DNA of 64,000 nt from the NCBI GenBank assembly GCA_014058105.1, contig JACGCM010002624.1:372001-436000 (forward strand), in the 5' to 3' direction. This document shows positions 34,982 through 45,877 of this stretch, in pieces. A program made the translations under genes and the position numbers. Every line of letters starts with the position of its first letter. The first letter of the stretch is position 1. A model generated the notes under the pieces. The model did no database searches and was not told the DNA's origin. It was given only the letters and a program-made list of their open reading frames with translations. The DNA is from Kingdonia uniflora. Its lineage: Eukaryota > Streptophyta > Magnoliopsida > Ranunculales > Circaeasteraceae.

Positions 34982-35833
34982 GGGGTTGTCACTGTGTGAA
35001 ATATAAAAAAATATTTTTTTCCTAAACAAAACTTATTATTAAATTAAATAAAGTAGTTGTGTGCCGCGCTTAACATGTTGGAATAAAAAACTTGTTGTTT
35101 CTTTTGTTGCCCTTTAAAAGTTAAAGGTATATGAATATACAATCATGATAAAGAGATATCATCTCCCCCAATCACATATCTCTTTTACCCTTTAATCTAA
35201 TTCATAATATCTTTCGATTGTCGGCTTATTACATATCTGCTGCTGGGGCAACCGAATATCTTTCGATTGTCGGCTTATTACATATCTGCTGCTGGGGCAA
35301 CCGAAAAGAAAGAAGATTTTCCAACTTTTATTCTTAAAAAGTATCGATCAAATATTGATTGAATGTCTGAACGAACAGTGAGAGACTCTCGTGAGACTCT
35401 ATACAAAGTAGCTTACACCCTTACTAATTGGATTCCCCATTCGACTATTGAACTCAAGAATGACGCTACTAGTGTCAAGGAATGTGTCAATTTAATTTGC
35501 GCGGTGCAATTTTTTTTTTTTTTTTAATATTTTATTTTAAATAGTTGTGCACCAATTCAATTGGCGCTTTTTTATTTTTATTTTTTTATTATTTAAAAAA
35601 TGTTTTAAAAATAAACTACATCCATCCGAACACTGAAGATCACTTTTCTACCCTTGGCTACATGTCCTATTTTTTTTATTATGATTTTTAAACCTACTTC
35701 TAGCTAACTTAGGCATGCTCTAACATTTGTCTTTTAACCCTAGATGCAACACTTGTCTCACTAGATGCTCTAACATTTGTCGTTTAAAGTTTCACCTTTC
35801 ACCTTTCACCTTTCACCTTTGAGAGAGAGAGAG
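34982..35833. other. AT-rich spacer with a 2 x 49-bp duplication and gene J promoter
   Basis: CTTTCGATTGTCGGCTTATT occurs at 35211 and again at 35260 as a perfect 49-bp tandem duplication ending in GGGGCAACCGAA. From 35786 a TTTCACC repeat and an (AG)n tract lead directly into the ATG of gene J. No other gene is seen. Confidence 0.6.
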
Positions 35834-38800
35834 ATGGCTGCAAAGAGTTTTTGCTGTAACACAATGAATGAAGAAGTATCTCCTTCTATAGCTGCAGGGA
35901 GTAGTTCAAATATGAAGATTGCAAAGGAGGTAATAAAACACTTGAAGATATATATATACCCATTTCTCCAAATATCTAACTATTTTGATCCCTAGTAATA
36001 GTAATAGGTTTATGAGTAGTGATCATGTATTTAGCTTTGGGTATTTCATATTTGCCTGCTAGAATATAATCCTTATTTTCAGTTTCTTAGTTGGACATAG
36101 TTTCTCTTGAATGTTTAAGATTTTTTGCATACCATTTTTTTTTTTGAGGAAAATGCTGGGATTAGGCAGACCTCACTAGATTTCCAGTCCTAATCTTAAA
36201 ATAATACATTGGAATCAATAAGGGATTTACTTGCCTGTGTATCGTATTTTTTATGGTTATGTCACGATGTCCTTAATAAAGCCTATACGCAATGAATAGA
36301 CTTTGTAACCATGTCATATTTGCGTTTCTTACTTGACATTTTTTCTTTCTAAAGGAAAAGTTGAACGAAAGAAAAAATAATATTTGGAGTTTTGAATACA
36401 CCCATAATTTTGGGCTTCATGTTACTCTTTCCGATGAGATTGAAAGGGATGACAATTTCTCATTTTGAATCTATAATAAATTAATTTTGATCAAATCTGA
36501 TGTGAATACTACGAACGCGGAAGCGAGATTCATAAGAAAATCACGTTGTATTTGAGAGTTAGGGAAACTAGGGTTTCAACTAAACAAATCAACTTACTTT
36601 AATCAAAATCAACTCCGAAACAAATAACCTAGACCTCCTTTTTATAGAACACCAGGAGGGTTAGAATTAGGAACCCTAATTCTAATTGAAATAAAATTCT
36701 ACTTAAATTGAGAAATTGCTAATAACCTAGGCTGGGCCTCTCCAACAGGCTTTAAGCTAAAGACTAAAATACAAAACATTAAAAACATTAAATAAATATA
36801 GGTCATACGGTGGGTGAACGACCCTATGAGGTATGTGTCACATCAAACCCTCTGTCTGAGAAGATTTTGTCCACAAAATCAAGGGGGCGGTGCTCCAAAA
36901 GACTCACGTACGTATGTAGTGTGTATTCCAGTCTCTTCGTTTTCATCCCGTAGAACGCACACAAAATCTGTACGGTAAAATTCTTCTGGAAATCATGAAG
37001 CCTTTCGCAAAAATTTTCGTACCCTACGATTGTACTCGAGAGCAGGGGTACGATGTCGTCATCGACATCTCTACGTCCATTGATGCCCAAAACAGAAGAA
37101 AAAATTGAAATCTGCTTCTCGAAATTTAGTAAAAAGTCATCCCAAAACGGATCAACAAACGATGGTTTTTCGGACGTGTTTCGGGTCTTTTGGTTACTTG
37201 TGCACTACTTGGCTTGAGTGGCCTGGGTTGGTTGACTTCGGCTTGAAACATCACCTGATGACATGGCTGGAGTGGGACCTACAAATATAGTGGATAAGTT
37301 AGGCTTAGAACATCCACAGTCAAGTCAAGAGGGTGAATTGGATGAATTTGAAGGTGAATCCAATCCACCTCAATCCACCCCACAACAGTTTTCAATCCAC
37401 CTCAAGATGAATTCACCCCAGCGCACTTCTGAACCGCGCGCTTGAAATGGACGTCCCAGATCTTCCCACGTGTTTCAATCTCAGCCATCAAAGTCCCAAC
37501 ACAGTTCTAAACCGTGCGTAGAAGTGTTGCCGCGCACTTCAGAACTGCGCTTAATAGGAACCATTGATGGGAGGACACGTGTTATCATCTTAGGGATCAA
37601 AGTGTTGTTGCGCACTTCTGAACCGCGCGCTATGGCTACGCGCACTTTAGAACCGTGCGCGCGTGAATTCACCCTCAATCCACCCTCAGGGTGGAAAATC
37701 CACCCAAATCCACCCTTGGATGAATTTGTGAGATGCCACGTCAGGTATTTACCTAGCTGCTGGGAGACGAATTGGGTGGAAAAGAGGGTGATTTTGGAAT
37801 TCACCCTGCCACGTCAAGGTGCATCTAGCTGCTGTGGGTGCTCTTAGGTTTGGGCCACGGCCGAATCCTGGTTTTGAGCCCCTGAAACTGTTGGAGAATA
37901 AATTGTTGTTGAGTCTTGCTCATGGGCTGTTGTGAGAATAAATTTGTTTTCCCACCAAATTTTGAATTATGAGGTAAAAGTTGGTGGGCGTGGGGGTAGG
38001 ATGATTGGGATGAAAACATGTGTTGCTCACATGCATATTTAAATTCCTCATGCGCGTGTGGGGCACGTGAGAGAACTTCTTCTTCCTCACGAACTGATAT
38101 TCTCTCTCTTCCAATAACTCAAAAACCTGTAACTGTTGTATTAGAGTTTTTGAAACCGGTTAAAATTTTGGCCAAAACGCCGATTGTTGGTGCCCTCTGG
38201 ACTCTGCAAAGAGGTTTGAAGATTCTTCTTTCTCTCCCCATCGCGAGTTTTTTTAGACGCAACTCCGTCTCTGGATCGGTTGGGTTGTTTGTACCGGTCA
38301 AGATTCCGGTTGAACCTTCCTTAGAGAAGAGCACTGTAATCCAGCGAAGGTTTTATGCGTTCTTCTATCGTGATTTTTGGTCTTCTCTGTGGCTGTTTTT
38401 CTCCTCACAAAATTTGAGAAAAAAATTTGCTTTGTTTTTGTGATGACGACGACAGTTGGTATGACTGCCGGAACCCTAGGATCGTCGGTTGTCATGATAA
38501 TGATAACCTTGTCTTCGTCGGTGCCACTCGCGATTGCTGATGGTTGGTCATTAACCTGAGCTTCCAAAATGGTTGGCGTCTCTTTGCTTGCCGCATCCAA
38601 CATCGGAGTTTCCGATTTCACGTCGTTATCGACGGAAATACATACAAACGGGGTTTCCGTTTCACAGGTCTGTGCGGTGGTACTCCAATCTTCGGGATAA
38701 CCATCGTAAATAGGCGGTAAAATCGCCGTTGATTGGGGGGGGGGGGAATAGGCTCCCAAACCCAAAGCCTTGACAAACTTATTCTCGAAAAGCTTATCAA

Positions 38801-41221
38801 ACTTATCCTCTATCCTTGCTACATCTTGAGCTAGAGTAGGTTTCTTCGTCGCGGGTCTTCCATGAGGCATCTTTGCTCTTGAAACTGACTACACTTAAAT
38901 CTAACGCAACTTTTATACCAATTGGCGTGAATACTACGAACACGGAAGCGAGATTCGTAAGAAAATCACGTTGTATTTGAGAGTTAGGGAAACTAGGGTT
39001 TCAACTAAACAAATCAACTTACTTTAATCAAAATCAACTCCGAAACAAATAACTTAGACCTCCCCTTTTATAGAACACAAAGAGGGTTAGAATTAGGAAC
39101 CCTAATTCTAATTGAAATATAATTATACTTAAACTGGAAAACTGCTAATAACCTAGGCTGGGCCTCTCCAACAGGCTTTAAGCTAAAGACTAAAATACAA
39201 AGCATTAAAAATATTAAATAAACAAAGGTCATACGGTGGGTGGACAACCTTATGAGGGATGTGTCACATCAAAATCGCACATCGCAGTATACAAGGTCTT
39301 CTAATTTCTTAAGAGGTTTATCTAAAAGATTTGCAATATAACTAGGAAGACGTTTCAAATACCACACATGAGTTACTAAACATGCCAATTTAATGTATCC
39401 CGAGTGAGAGGTCCCCGAAGAGAATTCTTTAAGGATATTTTAGGAGTACTTCTACTATTCTGTTTATTTTTCTTTTATTTAAATCCTATTAACCCTGTAC
39501 TTCTTTTCTATTATTAATAAAATAAAAAATGCTCAAAAGCAATTTTTATTTTATTTTCAAACATCATATTAAGTAAGGTTATTTTTTTGAAAGTCCTCGA
39601 ATTAAGTAGATTCAGTTTGGATATGAATGTAAATGTTTTACACCTTAATTGTATGCGTGACTTGAAAAACTTTCCTAATTCTTATAGAGGACTGAGGAGG
39701 AGCTTCAAACGAAAATAAGTGCAATGGAAAGACGACCAAAGAAATTTAAGGTGCAAAAGAAAAGAATGATGAAAGGTAAAAATCAAGTGAACTATGACGA
39801 TGAAAAAGAGGCCATGAGAGAAGAACTGGAGGAGTTAAGATCTTTGAATCAAGTATTGACAGTTCAACAACTCCAGGATCGTGGTGCCCTAAATGAAGCA
39901 AAAAAAGATCTTGTTTCTGTAAGTATATTCAAGTATTGCATGCTTTTATTTTGTGGAAATAAAGCCTAGTTTTGTTATTATTGTAATGTGAGAATTGAAA
40001 ATTAAGAATTTTAAAAACCTGACAATTCCGGCGGGGCATTCTATAAAAATAAATTGACTTATGTCTTGATATTTATATGGATATTATAAGTCCCGCTGTT
40101 TAGCAAAAAAACAATCTTAGTCCTCGATTTACAGTTTGACCCAGGTCAATTACAATTGACTACAGTTGACCCAACTCAAATCTAGCGATTGTTTGACAAA
40201 TACTAAAATACCCTTATGTTCAACACGTGCAAATCACGTGAGATGTTGTTTAAATTTAAAAATTGTTGACACGTGTCATTCATTCGCCGGTTCTAAATCA
40301 AACTTAAAAATTGGATTGCCGATTACTGCATGATAAGTATCCTGAGGCTGTGGTTTATTATTTGATTTTTTATTTATTTAAATTCAAAAAAGACAAAGTT
40401 GTCTTTAATATTTGTTGATTTGGGTCAACTGCAGTCAATTGCAGTTGACCTGGGTCAAACTACAAATCGAGAACTAAAATTGTTTTTTTGCTAAAGAGCG
40501 GGACTTAAGTCTAATATCCGTATAAACATCAATACTTAATTCAAAATAACTCGCATTCTATAACCCTCTGAAGTTTTGGCATTTCACGGAAAGAAAAATA
40601 CATTACTGAACTGAAATTCCTCTTAATCTGAAAAATGAAGAAAAAGAGTGTAAAATATGATGTCTTTGTAGGGTTGGAAAGATTCCACGGACTGGAGAAG
40701 TGTGATTGGAGTGAAGCTATTTGGAGCTCTTGATTCTAAGCCTTTTCTCGTTGCGTCCTACAGAAAATATTCTTCCTCGGAGGTCGCCCAAGAGAAATCT
40801 GCACAAATTTGTTCTCTTTGGGAGAAGGAGTTGAGCAATCCTGCATGGCATCCTTTTGATGTTATTGAGATCCTTGGAGAGCACCAAGTATGTACAATGA
40901 TATGATATGCTTACAATTTTCTTTAGCAAATGTCTTAAAATTTCATTATATGTACATTGGTATGAAATTATGAATTGACGACTGCGGTTATTTATGCAGG
41001 AGGTTATTCACGATGATGAGAAGCTCCTAAAGCTGAAAAAAGACTGGGGGGATGACGCATATAATGCTGTACGCACTGCCTTAACAGAACTTAACCAGTA
41101 CAATCCTAGTGGAAAATACATTGTTCCTGAGCTCTGGAACTATGTGGAGGGTAAAAAGGTTACCCTTGCAGAGGCAATTAAAGTGTTATTGAAGCTTAGC
41201 AAGTCCATTTTGACCCAGTAA
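35834..41221 (+). CDS. Compact XS-less XH protein (gene J)
   Basis: Four exons, 35834-35929, 39688-39918, 40672-40887 and 41000-41221, all join in phase 0 to give 254 aa without any stop. The first encodes a 32-residue Ser-rich leader ([10 protein letters not shown]...). The second is a charged coiled coil ([26 protein letters not shown]) equivalent to the end of the FDM coil. The last two form an XH domain ([38 protein letters not shown]). There is no XS domain and no basic C-terminal tail. XH and coil mediate pairing among IDN2/FDM proteins, so this protein could pair with full-length members without binding RNA; that is inference. Intron 1 (3.8 kb) contains an LTR element, and intron 2 contains a foldback element. 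Confidence 0.75.
37308..37843. mobile_element. PIF/Harbinger MITE nested inside the LTR element
   Basis: The termini are GAACATCCACAG on the left and CTGTGGGTGCTC on the right. A 3-bp TTA duplication flanks it (37305-37307 and 37844-37846). The 536-bp interior repeats AACTGCGC/GCGCGGTTC motifs and GAATTCACCC blocks, shared with the fragment at 18293. It inserted after the LTR element did. Confidence 0.8.
38298..38870 (-). CDS. Internal ORF of the non-autonomous LTR element
   Basis: This 190-aa open frame starts 52 bp inside the 5' LTR, the usual place for gag. The N-terminus is basic ([11 protein letters not shown]), followed by a short predicted helix ([19 protein letters not shown]), a Pro run encoded by a C12 tract, and a Thr/Glu-rich tail. 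I recognise no conserved domain, no zinc knuckle and no protease. It may be a degenerate gag leader. The homopolymer at 38735-38746 is prone to slippage, so the frame beyond it is uncertain. Confidence 0.4.
   Translation of the reverse strand: MPHGRPATKKPTLAQDVARIEDKFDKLFENKFVKALGLGAYSPPPQSTAILPPIYDGYPEDWSTTAQTCETETPFVCISVDNDVKSETPMLDAASKETPTILEAQVNDQPSAIASGTDEDKVIIIMTTDDPRVPAVIPTVVVITKTKQIFFSNFVRRKTATEKTKNHDRRTHKTFAGLQCSSLRKVQPES
40047..40553. mobile_element. Foldback (MULE-like) MITE in intron 2 of gene J
   Basis: The roughly 500-bp element has long imperfect inverted arms of about 150 bp, both containing GTCCCGCT, TTTAGCAAAAAAACAAT and TTTGACCCAGGTCAA. It is flanked by a 10-bp CATTCTATAA duplication (40037-40046 and 40554-40563). 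Gene K has the empty site at about 50236 (GACATTCTATAACCCTCTGA). Long inverted arms with a 9-10-bp target fit Mutator-like MITEs. Confidence 0.85.
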
Positions 41222-42358
41222 TGGCAAATAGTAATGGTTGCTCCATTTTGATTTGTTGTAAACATATGGGAACCTTTTGTATCGCTTTAGGCGTTGAACC
41301 TTTTTCTGCTATGGGTACATTTTGGAATGAGAAGTTCTGCTTTTGCATGGTGTTCAGTATGAAAATAAATTTTTTGTAATGGTGCAAACAGTATGGATAT
41401 GCAGGTATTTTATTATCTTGCAGCTTTCGTAATTCAAGTAATCTTTAGCTACTTCTCATCTTTCTTGTGCTTGTTTTCTGCATTATAACTGTTGATCTTG
41501 CATTTGCACACGACTTGCATTGTAAAACATTGGTTGCAATGCAACACAAATGAATTGTATTTACAATGTGTTGGAAGTAATAAAATGCAACTTATTAACA
41601 TGTGTCTGGTTTAAAGTCATGTTAGTGGAGTGGAAATAAATATTCATGTTTGGTTAAAAATATTTTCATTAATATAAACCATAACACACATGAATCATAT
41701 TAAAAAATCAATTGGGTAACAATCACATGCATTAATCATATAACATACATTGGGAACACCCGAAAAGAGGGAGGGAGGGAGGGAGAGAGAGAGAGAGGCT
41801 TTAATGGTGATGATTTTGAGGCTGACAATGTGAATTGCACAATTTCTTTGTAGACAAACAAGAAACAATCTCGATTTGGATTCTTGTTTTGGCTTGGTTT
41901 TGATAAAGAAAGTAAATGCGGAGTAGAGGGAGATTGAGATAATCACCATTAATAGATTGAGAGAGAGAAATGTACACGGACTTTGGGTGTTTTGTTGTTG
42001 TAGAGATATTGATGGTTTCCTCCAAAACAACATAATCTGCGGAATTGTATATTTCGTAAACGACTTTGTAAACATAACTCTTTTATGAAACGACGTAATT
42101 CTAGAAAGAAAAAAAATGTGACATGGGGAACATTTCTTCGAAACGAGGACTTTATAAATGTAACTACATGTATTCTTTATTGATTCCTTATAACTACATT
42201 TTTCTTCTCGAGTAACTCCTACAAGGAAGCCAGTGCCATGATATTTAGCGCTTTTTCGTAAAAAAAATAAAAAACAAAAACCGACAAATCCCTCAATTTA
42301 ACTTTAGCAAAAAAAAAAAAAAAACAGAACTCTTTGTTTACACAAAAAATGACGCTAA
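41222..42358. other. 3' flank of gene J, duplicated after K
   Basis: Most of this sequence aligns with 50896-51718 after gene K, for example AAACATATGGGAACCTTTTG and CAAAACAACATAATCTGCGG. This shows that J and K were duplicated with at least 1 kb of 3' flank. A (GGGA)n/(AG)n tract at 41768-41800 is present only here. No gene is seen. Confidence 0.6.
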
Positions 42359-42420
42359 GAGCACTCTCAGCACCCTGGCATTGGCTTTGGCCAATACTAC
42401 TGCCACATCATCAGCCAACC
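42359..42420. mobile_element. Left end of a PIF/Harbinger element (truncated)
   Basis: CTAA|GAGCACTCTCAGCACC followed by TGGCATTGGCTTTGGCC matches the left end of the Harbinger element at 51719. It is cut off at AGCCAACC, where the copia gag remnant begins. It inserted before the J/K duplication. Confidence 0.65.
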
Positions 42421-43150
42421 CAGCAGAACGAAAGTTACCATACCTGTTACACTTGTAACATTTGATATTTGACTTATCAAACGGCTTTGATTTTGGCTTC
42501 CACTATGTTGATTGTCGTTTCTTCTGTCTCTTCTATGATAATTTATGAATCGGTTATCGCGGTTACCTCTTTCTCGACTTGTATTTTTTCTCTTTCTCGC
42601 TTGATTGTTGATTAAGAGCTGAGATTGTAGCGCTTCCTCCACTGCTACATGTTTGTTGATTCATTGCTCGTGAACCATCAATGAACTCATTAGTTCATCC
42701 ATCAAGAGTTGATCAAGATCTTTTGACTCCTCGATCAAACATACCACGTAATCAAATTTTTATGTCATTGATCGAAGAATCTTCTCGATTATCGTAATGT
42801 CTTCTATCTTTTCTCCATTTGTTCTCATTTTGTTGGAAATTGCCATGGTTCTGAAGAAATAATCTGAAACAGACTCTGTCGATTGCATACGAAGAGTCTC
42901 AAAATCTACACGAAATACATGTAGATGTGCTCGCTTTACTTTAGCGGTTCCCTAATATTTCTTCTTCATTGCATCCCAAATATATTTAGATGTCCCCTTG
43001 CATAGGATCGTCTCCAAGATGTTACGATCAATAGCTTGAAATAAATAATTTTTGACTTTCAAGTCTTTTAATTGTAATTCCTCGATCTTAGATATTTAAG
43101 CAGTCATCATTTCTTCCGAATGGTTATTGAGAAGGGGGAAGAACCTAACA
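42397..43150 (-). pseudogene. Ty1/copia gag remnant
   Basis: Read on the minus strand from about 43150, the frame encodes a recognisable copia Gag (UBN2-type): LKVKNYLFQAID, WDAMKKKY, FETLRMQSTESVSDYFF, EKILRSMT, LIEESKDLDQLL, EEALQSQL, then an Arg/Asn-rich tail. At least three in-frame stops interrupt it, and no zinc knuckle or pol follows. It is a decayed insertion in the J 3' flank. Confidence 0.75.
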
Positions 43151-43473
43151 CCTGGACGCCAAGCCACAAGGACTACCAACTAAATTAAGAACACCAACTG
43201 CCCCTTAGGGGAAACGAAACGAACAACGCAACATAAATACCCACAGGTAAAAATAAACAAAAATGCCCAAATAATTAAGTGGGAAAGAAAATGGCCATGT
43301 CATTTACCTCTTCTTCTCTTCCTCCATAGCCTCCTTAGCCTTTTGTCTATCTAGAGTTTTAGCTTCCTTGGCCTTCTAATTAGGTCCAGAACATGCTTTA
43401 GTCGAATTAGAGCATGAAGTTAACTTATTAAAGCTAACAGATCTAGCCAAATCTCCTTGCTTGATGTTGCTAA

Positions 43474-43897
43474 GAGCACCTCCAACATAAGAGTATGCGA
43501 TTCCGGCGTACCATACCGATATTCCAGAATCGCATACTGTTTTTATCTAACAGAGAATTACGGTTTTAAGAGAGAAGATGTGATAGGAGAGAGAGATATA
43601 CTACTTGTATTTAAAAGTTTTGTTGGGCGCTTAATGGTTCAGTGCCTAGGAAGTGGTATATTAAAGAGAGAAGTTGTGATGGGAGAGAGAGATGTCAACT
43701 GTAATTAAAAGTTGTTGGGCTCTGAACGACTCAACGCCTAGGCGATATGCAAATACTCCTAGCCAAGTTTAGGTTTTGCATACTTTGGAGGGGTATGGGG
43801 GTGAGTATGTTGAACCCTGTACCCCTGTTGGATGGGTTTTTTGCAAAAGTATGGGAAAACCTTAACAACATACACATACTCTTCGGTTGGAGGTGCT
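43474..43897. mobile_element. Harbinger-type MITE with GAGCACCTCCAAC termini
   Basis: The left end GAGCACCTCCAAC, with AAGAGTATG nearby, is mirrored by CATACTCTTCGGTTGGAGGTGC on the right. TAA precedes the left end. The right flank reads TAT, so the duplication is imperfect. The interior holds GGGAGAGAGATRT repeats and no transposase. Confidence 0.65.
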
Positions 43898-43914
43898 ATA
43901 ACCGGAGGGTTTTC

Positions 43915-44221
43915 ATTAGGGCATGTTCTAGTGGATTTTATCTTCATAACTTCTCAGATTACACATCTTTGAGTCGAAAGATATGGCCATGTTCTAGGGC
44001 TGTTCACCTTAAGATTTAGGATGCCGCCTTCCCATTTAAAACATGGTCTTTAAAGAACAATGAAAAATGCTTTTATTTTCTACAAAATCATTCGGATAGT
44101 TTTTTGTTTTTTGTATTTTCCAAACACGAATTCATTCAAAAGCAAGAATATTAAAAGAGAATCTGAATTGCGTTCGAAACCCAATCAGGAATAGTATCAG
44201 AGTCATGGGGTTTCCCTCGGG
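43915..44221. other. Truncated copy of gene B 3' region lacking the last exon
   Basis: TTATCTTCATAACTTCTCAG (about 43939) matches intron 6 of gene B (13920-13939). It is joined directly to TACACATCTTTGAGTCGAAA, which matches the 3' flank of gene B (14553). The last XH exon between these points in gene B is missing, so this is a duplicate with about 610 bp deleted. Confidence 0.65.
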
Positions 44222-45600
44222 AATGGCAACCTTTAAAGTTTTGGCTAGTTTTAAGCTTAAAAGCCAAACCATTTGGATATTGCACTCAAACGCCAAATAA
44301 TTCGGCTAATTTGAATAAATTGATTTATGTCTAATCATTTGGCAAGTTTTGCTTTAAAAGCCAAATGATTTAGCATTTATATAAAAATGCCCAATCAATC
44401 AGCAATTTTGAAATGAATATTTTTTTGAAAATGACAAATAATTCGGCTACTTTAAATAAAACGGTTTTTGTGGAAATGCCGGCTAATTTGAATATATTTT
44501 TTTCTTCCGAAACTGCCCAATCATTTGGCTAGTTTTGCTTTAAAAGCCAAATAATTCGGCATTTCTGTAAAAAAATGCCTTACAAGTAGGCAAGTTTAAA
44601 ATGAATGTTTTTTCATAAATGCCAAATTATTCGGCTAACTTGAATAAAATGATTTATGTCTAATCATTTGGCAAGTTTTGCTTTAAAAACCAAATAATTC
44701 AACATTTCTGTAAAAATGCCTAATCATTTAGCATGTTTAAAATGAATATTTTTTCGCAAATGCCAAATAATTCGGATACTTTAAATATTATGGTTTTTAT
44801 AGAAATTCCAAACATTCGGCTAATTTGAATAAAATGATTTTTGTTCAGAAAATGTTTAATCATTTGGCAAGTTTTGCTTGAAAAGCCAAATAATTCGGCT
44901 AATTTGAATAAAATGATTATTTTCAGAAAATGCCTAATCATTTGGCATGTTTTGCTTGAAAAGCTAAATAATTCGGCAAGTTTGAAATGAACATTTTTTC
45001 GTAAATGCCAAATTATTCGGCTACTTTAAATATAATGGTTTTTATAGAAATGCCAAATCATTCGGTTAATTTGAATAAAATGATTTTTTCAGAAAATGCA
45101 TAATCATTTGGCAAGTTTTGCTTGAAAAGCCAAATAATTCGGCAAGTTTGAAATGAACATTTTTTTATAAATGCCAAATTATTCGGCTACTTTAAATAAA
45201 ATGGTTTTTGTGGAAATGCCAAATCATTCAACTTATTTGAATAAAATATTTTTTGCGAAAATGCCTAATAATTTGGCTAGTTTTGCTTTAAAAGCCAAAT
45301 AATTCGGCATATTTGAAATGAACATTTTTTCTTAAGTGCCAAATTATTTGCCTATTTTTTTTCAAATGCCAAATAACTCGGCTAATTTTAATGAAATGAA
45401 TTTTTCCGAATATGTCAAATTATTTGGCAGGTTTTGTTTTAAAGCCAAATTATTCGGCAAATTTCAAATGAATGTTTTTTGTAAATGCCAAATAATTCGG
45501 CAACTTCAAATAAAATATTTTTTGTTGAAATGCCATATCATTCGGCTATTTGAATAAAATGATTATTATTAACTGCCAAATTATTCGGCTAGTTTTTTCT
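44222..45600. repeat. ATTCGGC degenerate satellite, copy 3
   Basis: This is the longest of the three arrays at about 1.4 kb. Besides the roughly 40-bp spacing of cores it shows a higher-order period near 165 bp (compare GAAATGAACATTTTTT at about 44985 and 45150). It is followed by the leader exon of gene K. Confidence 0.82.
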
Positions 45601-45609
45601 CAATAATGT

Positions 45610-45780
45610 CTTAAACCAATAATGTCATCTCACTCTCCTCTCCCACCAAAACAAACCAACAATGTCAGAGAGAGATTTGTAGATAAACAAAGAGATTGAG
45701 CTTAATACGAAGTTGCATTCCCGTTGGACGTAATCCCCATTTCAACAGCTTCAATTTGACCTCTTAAACCCTCAATTTGG
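45610..45780 (+). promoter_or_regulatory. Shared untranslated leader exon upstream of gene K
   Basis: CATCTCACTCTCCTCTCCCACC, then AATGTCAGAGAGAGATTTGT, then a leader ending AATTTGG|GTAAGT. It is homologous to the leaders of C and G. ATG 45878 follows after a short AG-rich stretch. Confidence 0.5.
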
Positions 45781-45877
45781 GTAAGTTTTCATCCCCAAGT
45801 CCTAATATTTTATTTATGCTTCAAGACCTCGTTTCAGTTTCACCTTAGAGAGAGAAAAAGAGAGAGAGAGTTTGTTG

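Larger units (their letters stand above)
36498..39271 (-). mobile_element. Non-autonomous LTR retrotransposon in intron 1 of gene J
   Basis: Direct repeats of 348-349 bp (36498-36845 and 38923-39271) begin TGATGTGA and end TCA or CCA when read on the minus strand. Perfect 5-bp AAATC duplications flank the element (36493-36497 and 39272-39276). Next to the minus-strand 5' LTR is TTGGTATAAAAGT, close to the tRNA-iMet primer site TGGTATCAGAGC. The internal region is only about 2.1 kb, has no polymerase, and contains a MITE. LTR divergence is low to moderate. It sits antisense to the host gene. Confidence 0.9.

Noticed and set aside
37470..37847. 125-aa plus-strand open frame
   Set aside because: It lies entirely in the Harbinger MITE and its repeats. 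No domain, and the opposite strand is equally open.
38018..38443. 141-aa plus-strand open frame
   Set aside because: It overlaps the LTR-element internal region antisense to its likely gag-position frame. No recognisable motif.
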